NCBI RefSeq assembly: GCF_003985145.1
Contig: NZ_ML133544.1
Span: forward strand, 18,670 to 82,669
Reading direction: 5' to 3'
DNA length: 64,000 nt
Source of the DNA: Rhizobium anhuiense
Lineage (GTDB): Bacteria; Pseudomonadota; Alphaproteobacteria; Rhizobiales; Rhizobiaceae
In this document: piece by piece, positions 22,907 through 31,945 of the stretch
Numbering within the stretch: the stretch's first letter is position 1
Layout of the letters: the number at the start of each line of letters is the position of its first letter
Notes under the pieces: model-generated
Databases searched by the model: none
What the model was told of the DNA's origin: nothing
Seen by the model: the letters and a program-made list of their open reading frames with translations, nothing else
Program-made: the position numbers and the translations under genes

Positions 22907-25882
22907 TTAGTCCTCCGCCGGACCGTAGAGCCCGAGTTGGTCGAGCAGCGCCCGCTGCCGGTCGGCGCTTTCGACGAGCAGGGCGGTGTAGCGATCGATG
23001 AGCCGGCTGCGATGGCAGGGATCCGAAACGGCCGAGAGCCCGCCCAGGATCGCCGCGACCTTCATCGAGGTCTGCTGCAACTCGTTGAGGATCTCCGTCT
23101 TGCCGCCGGCCTCCGCGACTGCCTGCTTCGTTACCCGGCCGATGCCTGCCGGCGTGCGGCTGCCGGCCGACACGTAACCCTCCGGCAGGTCGCCCTTGAG
23201 ATTGGTGACCGATTTGAAGCGGATGACGTCGAAGATCTGGTCGACCGCCTGCTTGGCGCCGTTCACCCGTGAGGGATGGTCGGTGTCGGCGGCGGCGTGC
23301 GGCAGCAGTTCCAGCTTGCCCTTATGGCGCTCTTCGAGTGGCAGGTAAGGAAGTATCGGCCCGCTGAGCTTGCCGGTCGCGGCGTCCTTGAAGAGGTCGG
23401 CGTCGATCGCCGCATGAGCAATCTTGCCCGACGACAGGGCCTCGTCGAGCGCGGCGACATCGACGACCTCGCCCCGATCGTAGTTGACCAGCACCGCGCC
23501 ATCCTTCATAGCGCCGAGCACCTTCGCATCGACAGTGCCGGCGTTGGAATAGACGCCGGTTGACCCGTCCAGGCGGCCGAGACCGATATGGACGGAGAGT
23601 ATGTCGGCGCCGCTCGCCGCTTCAACCGGAGTCTTGGCGTAGTCGAAGCCTTCCGCCTCAATCCAGCGCTGGTGATGCTGGCGGGCGTAGATCGCCACCT
23701 TCATGCCGAAAGCCTTGGCGAGCTTGGCGACTTCGCGGCCGATATTGCCATAGCCGAGAATGGCGATTTTCCGGCCTTCGAGCTTGGCGGTCGGAAAATC
23801 CTTGAGCTGGCGGCCTGTATCGAAGTCGCCCCCGGCGACCATCCGATGCAGCCTGTCGACCGGCAGATCGGGCACGACCTTCAGGATCGCCTTGATCGCC
23901 ATCTGAGCGGTCGCCCGGCTGTTGATGCCCGGCGTATTCATCAGCGGCGCGTTGCCGCCCTCGCCATTGCCGCCACCCCAGGAGGCCGAGCCCATATTGC
24001 CGGTGCCCGCACCGATGCGCACGCCGCCGAACGGGAATACGGAGGCTTTTGGAACGAAGGTCGCCGCCGCGATCAGCGCGTCGTACTGGCCCTTGTCGGT
24101 TTGCGGCAGGATCTCTGCCTCCGTGCTCAGGTTCGGCTGATAGAAGAAATGGACGCGGCCCTTCTCGAGCGCCGAGCGATCGCTTAGCGCCCTGAGGTGG
24201 AAGACGCCACCCTTTTCCTCGATATAGGCCTTGATCTCGCTGTGATCCGGCTGACCGCCAGCGTCGAAGCGCAGGCCGACCAGGTCGGCGATCAGCACGG
24301 TATAGGCGCGCGCCGGATCGTCCTTGCGGGCCGTTGCACCAGCGCCGGCAGGCGCCTCGAACGTGACGCCCTCCTTCGCCAACTCCTCTTCGAGAACGAC
24401 GATCTTGGCGCGCAGATAGGCGTATTGCAGATTCTCCAGCAGTGCGACGACATCATCCGGCTCGCGGATGCCGCCAACCCAGGCGCGGTAGTCGCCGGGT
24501 GTGCCTGGGAAAGCATTGACGTAGCGGGCGGCGTCGAGGCCGGGCTCGTATTCGCCGTTCGGATGGGTCATGCCCTCATAGCCGAGCAGTTGTTTCGAAC
24601 GCGCGATGATGCGGGCATGGATGTCGGCATCGGCGATGCCGACATCCTCGACCTTCAGAAGCGTCACCGCCGCGCCGCGCCGCTCGGCATCGGTGACGGT
24701 CAGCGACAGAAGCGGATGCGACTTGACCCAGTCGTCGATCACGTTGCGATTGGCGGCAGAGCGGCGATTGAGCTCGACGACGGAGCCGACCCGGGCCTCC
24801 GACTGCAACAGGCCGAAGGTGGTCTCGGCAAAAGCGAGCGCGCTGTAGGTGTTGATGACGCCGCCGAGCATGCGGTCTTCGGCAGCATCGTAGAACGGCC
24901 CTGCATCGACGGAGCGCTTCGCCGAAAACGGCCGCCTCGGATCGATCGGCGGTGCGATCTTCAACTGGCGTGGGATCGCCCAGGCCGGATCCTGCTGGTT
25001 CTTCTCGATCAATGCCAAAGCATGCGGCGTGAAGGAGGCGACGAAATAGCCGGAAACCCCGCCGATCGCCTTCTGGAACGGCATGAACAGGCAGCACTTC
25101 GCCATGACGGCGCTGACCAGTTCGGGCTCCCACGGCATGGCGCCGAGCATCGAGGTGGCATCGAACACCGCATGGCGATTTGCCGGGTCGCCATCGAGCC
25201 AGTTCAAAAGCTCGCGGATCTCACGGCTGGTATAGGCATTGGCGCCGGTCGTTTCGTGACCGACGCCGACGAAGATCGAAACGCCCAGGGCTGACAGCTC
25301 CGCTGCCGTCGGGATCACGCCTTCGGAGGCGGCAAAATGAATGCGGCTCTCGCAGCCCTTTTCGGCGAAGCGCTGCATCTCGATCAACTGCGTGGCCCAA
25401 GACTGGCGGAAGAAACCGGCCGCCCTGGAGGGATCGCTCTCTGGCCGCGGCGTATCGACATAGACATGCTGGGTCGCGTCGTTGGCGTTCATCAGATGCT
25501 GGATGCAGACCGTGTAGCCGCTGTGGCCGCCGCCGAGTCCCACTGCCATGCGGTTCGTCTTCGGAAAGCCGAAATAGCGATGGATCGCCCGCATCATGTC
25601 GGTCAGGATTTTGTCTGCGGGATAGCCGCGATGCATGCTCCGGGAAATCTCGGCGGTCGTAAAGCCGCCGATGTCGTTACCCCTGTCATCGAACTTGCGA
25701 TAGGTCTTCTCGATCCACGCGTCGAAGGCCGCGCTCCGAAGACGGCTGTCCACTTCGTCGGTGGTCGCATCCGTGATCGGACCGACGCCGAAGAACGGGT
25801 TGGAAGGCCGCTTCGGTGCGCCCGATCCGGTCAATTCGAGCGCCTTCAGTCGCTGTTCCTGCATCTGCGCGATATTCATCAT
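22907..25882 (-). CDS. fused SerC-like aminotransferase and SerA-like dehydrogenase
   Basis: A 991-residue bifunctional-looking cytoplasmic protein. Residues about 25-500 resemble the PLP fold-type I phosphoserine aminotransferase group (NPFFGVGPITDATTDEVDSR; MAVGLGGGHSGYTV; the likely Schiff-base lysine in MPFQKAIGGVSGYF). Residues about 525-930 resemble D-3-phosphoglycerate dehydrogenase: Rossmann motif ILGYGNIGREVAKLAKAFGMKV, a catalytic-type Arg in NYDRGEVVD and His in LLPHAAADT. The usual Glu of the DVFxxEP segment is not obvious. A helical tail follows. The order is reversed relative to the pathway (SerA acts before SerC). It could make serine or act on another 2-hydroxyacid/oxoacid pair. 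It stands alone and is divergent from paoA. Confidence 0.82.
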   Translation of the reverse strand: MMNIAQMQEQRLKALELTGSGAPKRPSNPFFGVGPITDATTDEVDSRLRSAAFDAWIEKTYRKFDDRGNDIGGFTTAEISRSMHRGYPADKILTDMMRAIHRYFGFPKTNRMAVGLGGGHSGYTVCIQHLMNANDATQHVYVDTPRPESDPSRAAGFFRQSWATQLIEMQRFAEKGCESRIHFAASEGVIPTAAELSALGVSIFVGVGHETTGANAYTSREIRELLNWLDGDPANRHAVFDATSMLGAMPWEPELVSAVMAKCCLFMPFQKAIGGVSGYFVASFTPHALALIEKNQQDPAWAIPRQLKIAPPIDPRRPFSAKRSVDAGPFYDAAEDRMLGGVINTYSALAFAETTFGLLQSEARVGSVVELNRRSAANRNVIDDWVKSHPLLSLTVTDAERRGAAVTLLKVEDVGIADADIHARIIARSKQLLGYEGMTHPNGEYEPGLDAARYVNAFPGTPGDYRAWVGGIREPDDVVALLENLQYAYLRAKIVVLEEELAKEGVTFEAPAGAGATARKDDPARAYTVLIADLVGLRFDAGGQPDHSEIKAYIEEKGGVFHLRALSDRSALEKGRVHFFYQPNLSTEAEILPQTDKGQYDALIAAATFVPKASVFPFGGVRIGAGTGNMGSASWGGGNGEGGNAPLMNTPGINSRATAQMAIKAILKVVPDLPVDRLHRMVAGGDFDTGRQLKDFPTAKLEGRKIAILGYGNIGREVAKLAKAFGMKVAIYARQHHQRWIEAEGFDYAKTPVEAASGADILSVHIGLGRLDGSTGVYSNAGTVDAKVLGAMKDGAVLVNYDRGEVVDVAALDEALSSGKIAHAAIDADLFKDAATGKLSGPILPYLPLEERHKGKLELLPHAAADTDHPSRVNGAKQAVDQIFDVIRFKSVTNLKGDLPEGYVSAGSRTPAGIGRVTKQAVAEAGGKTEILNELQQTSMKVAAILGGLSAVSDPCHRSRLIDRYTALLVESADRQRALLDQLGLYGPAED

Positions 25883-26233
25883 TGTTTGCCTATCTGTGCT
25901 TGAGCCGGGGCATGGTGCCGATAATGAAGCGAACGCCTGGGAAAGATGATGGCATATGCGTCGAACAGCAGGCGGAATGCGTCATCCATACGCCTGCGTG
26001 ACGTAATGCGACGAATAAGGGCGAGGGGCATGGTCGGTAACCCCGCAAATCACATTCGAAGCTGATTTGAAGATGACCATGGACTGGGCTTTGGGTGACT
26101 ATGGCTCACGCATTCATGAACCAGATTGATAACCGTATGCAACGGAAAGGGCCTAATCAAAGGACGGAGTTGCACTACCTCTGCTGACGGCGTCGACCCG
26201 CGCCTATGTCCAACGAGCAAGGTGGAACAGTTC
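25883..26233. other. divergent intergenic region
   Basis: About 350 bases between the divergent fusion gene and paoA. It should hold promoters for both. I see no clear operator, hairpin or small gene. An in-frame extension of paoA to 26126 is open but lacks a signal peptide at its N-terminus, so I leave it out. Confidence 0.5.
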
Positions 26234-26869
26234 ATGCCAAGCCAGACACAACTGGAACTTTCCCGTCGAGATTTGCTTATCTCGTCGGCCGCAACGATCG
26301 CGGTCACCGGAGCCGTCACTCCCGCGGCGGCACAGTCCCCAGGAAATGAAATGGCGCATACATCGAAAGTTTCCTTCACGGTCAACGGCGAAAGACGTGA
26401 TCTTGAGGTCGACAACAGAACTTCGCTGCTCGACGCGCTGCGCGAGCACCTGCATCTCACAGGCACGAAAAAGGGATGCGATCACGGTCAATGCGGCGCC
26501 TGCACCGTCATGGTCGACGGCCACCGGATCAACTCCTGTCTGACGTTGGCGGTCATGCACGAAGGCGATCGGATCACTACCATCGAAGGTCTCGGCCAAC
26601 CCGGAAATCTTCATCCGATGCAGGCTGCGTTCGTGAAGCATGACGGGTTTCAGTGCGGCTACTGCACGCCGGGACAGATCTGTTCCTCCGTGGCGGTGCT
26701 CGAGGAGATCAAGGCCAACATACCAAGCCACGTCACCGGCGACCTTACGGCACAGGCGGTCGTCACTCCCGTCGAGATCCGCGAACGCATGAGCGGCAAT
26801 ATCTGTCGATGCGGCGCCTACTCCAACATTCTCGATGCCATTTCGGAAGTCGCGGGGATAAAAGCATGA
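26234..26869 (+). CDS. paoA: aldehyde oxidoreductase, [2Fe-2S] subunit
   Basis: A 211-residue iron-sulfur subunit of a PaoABC (YagTSR)-type periplasmic molybdoenzyme. The N-terminus has a twin-arginine signal (LSRRDLLISSAATIAVTGAVT, ending AAAQ), which exports the folded heterotrimer. Residues about 40-120 form the plant-type ferredoxin domain (GCDHGQCGACTV...C) and about 125-205 the second cluster domain (CGYCTPGQIC, CRCG). ATG 26234 is chosen because it places the Tat motif correctly, with AAGGTGGA upstream. Its stop overlaps the paoB start (ATGA). Substrates in E. coli are aromatic aldehydes; the natural substrate here is unknown. Confidence 0.93.
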   Translation: MPSQTQLELSRRDLLISSAATIAVTGAVTPAAAQSPGNEMAHTSKVSFTVNGERRDLEVDNRTSLLDALREHLHLTGTKKGCDHGQCGACTVMVDGHRINSCLTLAVMHEGDRITTIEGLGQPGNLHPMQAAFVKHDGFQCGYCTPGQICSSVAVLEEIKANIPSHVTGDLTAQAVVTPVEIRERMSGNICRCGAYSNILDAISEVAGIKA

Positions 26870-27816
26870 GAGCCTTCACCTATGAACGCGCCTCGTCGGT
26901 CGAGGCCGCGGCCAAGGCGGTCGCCTCCAATCCCGAAACAAAATTCATCGCCGGCGGCACCAACCTCCTCGACCTGATGAAGCTCGAGATCGAGACACCG
27001 ACGCATCTGATCGACATCAACGGTCTCGGCCTCGACAGGATCGAATCCACCCCCGAGGGCGGGCTGCGCATCGGAGCCTTGGTCCGCAACACCGACCTTG
27101 CCGCCCATGAGACCGTTCGCCGTGACTATGGCTTGCTCTCCAGGGCGCTCGTTGCGGGCGCCTCCGGGCAGTTGCGCAACAAGGCGACGACGGCCGGCAA
27201 CCTCCTGCAGCGCACGCGCTGTCCCTATTTTTATGACCCGAACCAGCCGTGCAACAAGCGGCAGCCGGGCAGCGGCTGTTCCGCTATCGGCGGTTTCAGC
27301 CGTCAGCATGCGGTGGTCGGCGTGAGCGAGAGCTGTATCGCCACGCATCCGAGCGACATGGCCATCGCGATGCGGGCGCTCGATGCCGTCATCGAGACGG
27401 TAAAGGCGGACGGCAGCCGCCGCTCGGTACCTATTGCCGACTTTCATCGGCTGCCCGGCGACACGCCTGATATCGAGACTGTTCTCGAGCGTGGCGAATT
27501 CATCACCGCGGTCCTGCTGCCGCCGCCGATCGGCGGCAACCACATCTATCGCAAGGTCCGCGACCGCGCCTCCTATGCCTTCGCGCTGGTCTCGGTCGGC
27601 GCCGTTATCCAGTCGGACGGCACAGGACGCATCGCCGTCGGTGGCGTCGCTCACAAGCCGTGGCGCATCGAGGCAGCTGAAGCTGAATTGCCGAAAGGTG
27701 CGCGGGCGGCGGCGGGCGTTCTTCTTGCCGATGCCCATCCTACAGAACAGAACCGTTTCAAGGTCGACCTGGTCGAGCGCACGCTCGGCGCGGTCATCGC
27801 CGAAGCAAGGGGGTGA
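26866..27816 (+). CDS. paoB: aldehyde oxidoreductase, FAD subunit
   Basis: A 316-residue FAD-binding subunit of the xanthine dehydrogenase family. FAD-binding segments are KFIAGGTNLLDLMKLE and LRNKATTAGNLLQRTRCPYF. The cysteine-rich insert RCPYFYDPNQPCNKRQPGSGC matches the extra [4Fe-4S]-binding loop known for PaoB. The C-terminal CO-dehydrogenase flavoprotein domain lies at about 210-310. The start overlaps the paoA stop by four bases and the gene ends 3 bases before paoC. It transfers electrons from the Fe-S clusters to FAD. Confidence 0.93.
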   Translation: MRAFTYERASSVEAAAKAVASNPETKFIAGGTNLLDLMKLEIETPTHLIDINGLGLDRIESTPEGGLRIGALVRNTDLAAHETVRRDYGLLSRALVAGASGQLRNKATTAGNLLQRTRCPYFYDPNQPCNKRQPGSGCSAIGGFSRQHAVVGVSESCIATHPSDMAIAMRALDAVIETVKADGSRRSVPIADFHRLPGDTPDIETVLERGEFITAVLLPPPIGGNHIYRKVRDRASYAFALVSVGAVIQSDGTGRIAVGGVAHKPWRIEAAEAELPKGARAAAGVLLADAHPTEQNRFKVDLVERTLGAVIAEARG

Positions 27817-27819
27817 GCC

Positions 27820-30018
27820 ATGCAGTTCGACACACCAGCGACAACCAACCCGATCGACAATCTGAAGGTCGTCGGCCAGCCGATCCACCGCATCGACGGT
27901 CAGCTCAAGACGACCGGCCGGGCGATGTACGCCTATGAGTGGCATGACCCGAACATGCGCTATGCCTATGGCTATCCCGTCGGCTCGGCCATCGCCAAGG
28001 GCCGCATCACGTCGATGGATGTCTCCGCCGCCAAGAGGTCTCCCGGGGTGCTTGCTGTCGTGACGACGCTCGACATCGGCGAGCGGAAGAAGGGCAAGTT
28101 CAACACCGCCAAGCTTTTCGGCGGCGACGAGGTTCAGCACTATCACCAGGCAATCGCGGTCGTCGTCGCCGAAACCTTCGAACAGGCGCGCGCCGCAGCC
28201 GCGCTGGTCAAGGTCGACTATGCCGAGGAAAAGGGTGTATTCGACCTCGGTGAGGCAAAGGTCTCAGCGGTCAAGCCGGATGAATCGCAGCAGCCCGATA
28301 CCGCGACCGGCGATTTCGAGACTGCCTTCAGCGCAGTTCCCGTCACTCTGGACGAGACTTACACCACGCCCGACCAATCGCATGCGATGATGGAGCCGCA
28401 TGCATCGATCGCCGCCTGGAACGGCGATGAGGTGACGGTCTGGACATCAAGCCAGATGATCGATTGGTGGCGGTCCGATCTTGCAACGACACTCGACATC
28501 GACAAGGAGAAGATCCACCTGATGTCGCCCTTCATCGGCGGCGGCTTCGGTGGCAAGCTGTTTCTGCGGGCGGATGCCGTGCTTGCCGTTGTCGGCGCGC
28601 GTGCGATTGGACGCCCCGTCAAGGTTGCCTTGCCGCGCCCGTTCATGATGAACAACACGACCCACCGGCCGGCGACGATCCAGCGAATTCGCATTGGAAC
28701 CGAGCGTGACGGCAAGATAACCGCCATTGCCCACGAAAGCTGGTCCGGGGACCTTCCCGGCGGAGGCCTGGAGACCGCCGTCAACCAGACCCGTCTTCTC
28801 TACGCCGGCGCGAACCGGATGACGGCGATGCGGCTGGCGACGCTTCACCTCCCCGAGGGCAACGCCATGCGCGCTCCCGGCGAGGCGCCGGGACTGATGG
28901 CGCTCGAAATCGCCATCGACGAGATTGCCGAAAAAGTTGGTATGGATCCTGTTCAGTTCCGGATCGTCAACGACACGCAGATCGATCCCGAGAAACCGCA
29001 GCGGCCTTTTTCCCAGCGCAATCTCATCGGCTGCCTCAGGCTCGGTGCGGAGCGGTTTGGTTGGAGTGAACGGGGAAGGCCGGGTTCCAAACGGGACGGC
29101 AACTGGCTGGTCGGCATGGGTGTTGCCGCTGCCGTCCGCAACAACCTCGTGCTTCCCTCCGGCGCTCGGGTAAAGCTCGACCGGGAAGGCGTCGTGACGG
29201 TTGAAACCGACATGACCGACATCGGGACGGGCAGCTATACGATCATCGCGCAGACGGCCGCCGAAATGATGGGGGTTACGATCGACAAGGTCGCTGTCCA
29301 ATTGGGCGACTCGCGTTTTCCTGTTTCGGCGGGCTCCGGCGGACAGTTCGGCGCCAATTCTTCCACCTCGGGCGTCTACGCAGCCTGTGTCAAGCTGCGT
29401 GAGGCCGTCGCCAAAAAGCTCGGCTTCAACTCAGGAGACATCGTCTTCGAGAATGGAGAGGTCCGCTCGGGCGATCGTTCAGTGCCTCTTGCCGAGGCCA
29501 CCGGTCCAGATGGTCTTGTCGGCGAGGACACGATCACATGGGGCGATCTCACCGACACGCATCAGCAATCGACGTTCGGAGCGCATTTCGTGGAGGTTGG
29601 CGTCGACATCGCCACCGGTGAAAGCCGCATTCGCAGGATGCTCGCAGTCTGCGCGGCGGGCCGCATCCTCAACCCGATCACCGCCCGCAGCCAGGTCATC
29701 GGCGCAATGACGATGGGGGCCGGCGGAGCGCTCTCCGAGGAACTCGTGGTCGATACCCGTCGCGGCTTCTTCGTCAACCACGATCTCGCCAGCTACGAAG
29801 TGGCGGTGCATGCCGATATTCCGCACCAGGAGGTGATCTTCATGGACGAAACCGATCCGATGTCGTCGCCGATGAAAGCCAAGGGCGTCGGCGAGCTTGG
29901 CCTTTGCGGCGTCGCGGCAGCGATCGCCAACGCCGTCTACAACGCGACCGGCGTGAGGGTCCGGCATTATCCGCTCACGCTCGACAAGCTGATCGGCGGC
30001 CTGCCGGACGTGGCCTGA
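27820..30018 (+). CDS. paoC: aldehyde oxidoreductase, molybdenum cofactor subunit
   Basis: A 732-residue catalytic subunit that binds molybdopterin cytosine dinucleotide and oxidises aldehydes to acids in the periplasm. Family motifs include HRIDGQLKTTGRAMYAYEW, PFIGGGFGGKLFLRADAV (the Gly-rich Mo-pterin loop), NAMRAPGEAPG and the C-terminal active-site Glu segment KGVGELGLCGVAAAIANAVYNATG. There is no signal of its own; it is carried out by the Tat signal of PaoA. The paoD-like chaperone gene follows after 55 bases. Confidence 0.94.
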   Translation: MQFDTPATTNPIDNLKVVGQPIHRIDGQLKTTGRAMYAYEWHDPNMRYAYGYPVGSAIAKGRITSMDVSAAKRSPGVLAVVTTLDIGERKKGKFNTAKLFGGDEVQHYHQAIAVVVAETFEQARAAAALVKVDYAEEKGVFDLGEAKVSAVKPDESQQPDTATGDFETAFSAVPVTLDETYTTPDQSHAMMEPHASIAAWNGDEVTVWTSSQMIDWWRSDLATTLDIDKEKIHLMSPFIGGGFGGKLFLRADAVLAVVGARAIGRPVKVALPRPFMMNNTTHRPATIQRIRIGTERDGKITAIAHESWSGDLPGGGLETAVNQTRLLYAGANRMTAMRLATLHLPEGNAMRAPGEAPGLMALEIAIDEIAEKVGMDPVQFRIVNDTQIDPEKPQRPFSQRNLIGCLRLGAERFGWSERGRPGSKRDGNWLVGMGVAAAVRNNLVLPSGARVKLDREGVVTVETDMTDIGTGSYTIIAQTAAEMMGVTIDKVAVQLGDSRFPVSAGSGGQFGANSSTSGVYAACVKLREAVAKKLGFNSGDIVFENGEVRSGDRSVPLAEATGPDGLVGEDTITWGDLTDTHQQSTFGAHFVEVGVDIATGESRIRRMLAVCAAGRILNPITARSQVIGAMTMGAGGALSEELVVDTRRGFFVNHDLASYEVAVHADIPHQEVIFMDETDPMSSPMKAKGVGELGLCGVAAAIANAVYNATGVRVRHYPLTLDKLIGGLPDVA

Positions 30019-30073
30019 TGATTTCGACGGCGGTCTCGAAGTGGGCTCGCCGTCGCTTCCTGTAGGATTGTCC

Positions 30074-31003
30074 ATGAATCAGATAATCGCGCCGATAATG
30101 GCGCCAATTCCCGTCAGAGCCTCGTCCAGCGACGATCCTGCGGAACTGCTTCGCTTCGCAATAGACGCCCATGGTGTTGGTGCGGCAGCACTCGCCACCC
30201 TGGTCGAAATCCGGGGCGGGGCCGCGCGCGCGCTCGGCGCGCATGTGGCGGTTGCCGCAGACGGGCGCTTCTGCGGCTATGTCTCCGGCGGATGCGTCGA
30301 AGCCGCAGTCGCTTCCGAAGCGCTTCTGGCAATGGCGGAAGGACACGACCGCACGGTGAAGTTCGGCGAAGGCTCGCCCTTCTTCGACATCGTCCTTCCT
30401 TGCGGCGGAGGAATCTCCGTTGCGATCCATGTTCTAAGGGAAGTCGGCGCTTTGCAGCATGTTCTGGATCGTCTTCGACGAAGGCGGGCCGCCGGCCTTG
30501 TATATTCGCCGGCGCGGCAGACGATCGAACCGGTCGGCCCACCGCCACGGGCATGCTGGCTCGGGCGAGAATTCGTGGGCGTCTATCGTCCGCGCACCCG
30601 CGTCGTTCTTTCCGGGCAGACGATCGAAGCACAGGCCGTCGCGCGACTGGCCGAGGCTTCCAGCTACGACGTAATCGTCCGGGAGCAGGGCGAGAAGGGC
30701 AGGGTCGCAGCCGACACCATCGATCCTTTCACGGCCGTTGTACTCCTGCATCATGACCTCGACGCCGAAGCCGCCATTCTCGAGACCGCGCTTGCCTCGC
30801 CCGGCTTCTACATCGGCGCGCTCGGGAGCACCCGGACGCATCGCCGGCGCATCGAGCGGTTGACGGCCATGGCTTTCGCAGAGGACGACATCCGCCGTAT
30901 CAAAGCGCCGATCGGACTGTTCGGCCCGACACGGGATGCAACGTCGCTGGCGCTATCGGTGCTGGCGGATATCGCTGCGGCAAGACTGGTGGCTTTTGCT
31001 TAA
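30074..31003 (+). CDS. paoD: XdhC/PaoD-type molybdenum cofactor chaperone
   Basis: A 309-residue XdhC-family protein that binds molybdenum cofactor, promotes its sulfuration and inserts it into the PaoC subunit. The N-terminal XdhC/CoxI domain (about 20-100) has the motif CGYVSGGCVEAAV; the C-terminal Rossmann domain (about 180-300) ends in FYIGALGSTRTHRRRIERL. I chose ATG 30074 with AGGAT upstream over the GTG at 30041. Position directly after paoABC supports the PaoD role. It is 7 bases from the next gene. Confidence 0.9.
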   Translation: MNQIIAPIMAPIPVRASSSDDPAELLRFAIDAHGVGAAALATLVEIRGGAARALGAHVAVAADGRFCGYVSGGCVEAAVASEALLAMAEGHDRTVKFGEGSPFFDIVLPCGGGISVAIHVLREVGALQHVLDRLRRRRAAGLVYSPARQTIEPVGPPPRACWLGREFVGVYRPRTRVVLSGQTIEAQAVARLAEASSYDVIVREQGEKGRVAADTIDPFTAVVLLHHDLDAEAAILETALASPGFYIGALGSTRTHRRRIERLTAMAFAEDDIRRIKAPIGLFGPTRDATSLALSVLADIAAARLVAFA

Positions 31004-31010
31004 GGCGTCG

Positions 31011-31610
31011 GTGGCGATCGTCATTCTCGCCGCCGGCCGGGCAAGCCGGATGGGCGAGGGCGGAAAACACAAGCTGCTGGCCGAGTTCGACGGCGTTTCG
31101 CTCGTGCGGCGGACAGCAATGACCGCGTTCGGGTCGGACGCAGCCTCTGTCGTCGTTGTCACGGGCCATCGCCGGCGCGAGATCGAGGCCGCGCTCGCTG
31201 GGATTGATCTCACTCTCGTCGATAATCCCGATTATGCGGAAGGCATGGCGAGCTCGCTCGTCGCGGGGGTGTCATCAAGGCACGCTCACAGTGCCGACGG
31301 CATTCTCGTCATGCTGGCCGATATGCCCGGCATTTCGACCGCCCACCTCGATGCCTTGATTGTCGCCTTTCGCAATGCGGGCGGCCAAGCCGTCGTGCGC
31401 GCCGTCTCGCGCGGCAAGCCCGGCAATCCTGTCATTCTGCCGCGTTCTCTCCATCCCGCGATCCTGCGACTTGAAGGCGACGTCGGTGCGCGCGGTATCA
31501 TCGCCACGTCAGGCCTGCCCGTGCTCGATGTCGAAATTGGCGACGCAGCTTGCCTCGACGTCGACACGCCGGACGATATCGGGGCTGCCGGCGGCACGAT
31601 AAAGAACTAA
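31011..31610 (+). CDS. MocA/MobA-like molybdopterin nucleotidyltransferase
   Basis: A 199-residue NTP transferase. The N-terminal signature VAIVILAAGRASRMGEGGKHKLL and the LADMPGI metal segment are typical of MocA/CoxI-associated cytidylyltransferases. It probably makes molybdopterin cytosine dinucleotide, the form used by PaoC-type enzymes. The likely start is GTG 31011 with AAGG upstream; TTG 30996 is an alternative. It ends the paoABCD block, so the locus contains enzyme, chaperone and cofactor maturation together. Confidence 0.87.
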   Translation: MAIVILAAGRASRMGEGGKHKLLAEFDGVSLVRRTAMTAFGSDAASVVVVTGHRRREIEAALAGIDLTLVDNPDYAEGMASSLVAGVSSRHAHSADGILVMLADMPGISTAHLDALIVAFRNAGGQAVVRAVSRGKPGNPVILPRSLHPAILRLEGDVGARGIIATSGLPVLDVEIGDAACLDVDTPDDIGAAGGTIKN

Positions 31611-31734
31611 AGCGCGGGGATCTGCACCGGGCAGCTGAACGGCGCGGCTGTGGCCAGGCCTGCCGACTTTACCGCAGCGAGTGTCGTTCGACAGTCCAGC
31701 TGAAGGCAATCTCGCGGCGCGATCCGACGTGGGA

Positions 31735-31866
31735 CTATCTGCGCAATAGCGCGACCAGCGATGTCGGCATCTCGACCGCGAAAAAATCCATCACCGCACC
31801 GATAATCACCGCCCACACGACCATCAGGAAAATGAGCGCTGCGATCCTGATTTCTACTGGTTGCAC
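31735..31866 (-). CDS. possible 43-residue single-membrane-span peptide
   Basis: A GTG-started frame encodes VQPVEIRIAALIFLMVVWAV in its first 20 residues, then a short hydrophilic tail ending LLRR. A single hydrophobic helix of about 20 residues is clear. The binding site is weak. It lies downstream of fcl on the same strand, past a hairpin. It may be a real small membrane protein or a chance frame. Confidence 0.3.
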   Translation of the reverse strand: MQPVEIRIAALIFLMVVWAVIIGAVMDFFAVEMPTSLVALLRR

Positions 31867-31913
31867 TATTCGTTCCGCCCCAGCATATGCCTCCCCCGAG
31901 ACAAAACCTTGTT

Positions 31914-31945
31914 ATCCCTCGCGTAAATCCGCTAGCGCGAGGGAT
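31914..31945 (-). terminator. hairpin overlapping the fcl stop
   Basis: Perfect 10-base arms (31914-31923 with 31936-31945) enclose a 12-base loop that contains the fcl stop codon. On the minus strand AACAAGGTTTTG follows, a modest T-run. It probably ends the polysaccharide operon transcript. Confidence 0.5.

Noticed and set aside
24197..25294. 365-codon plus-strand frame opposite the SerC-SerA fusion
   Set aside because: Shadow of the fusion gene; no binding site or family motif.
26818..28146. 442-codon minus-strand frame opposite paoB and paoC
   Set aside because: Antisense to two well-defined molybdoenzyme subunits.
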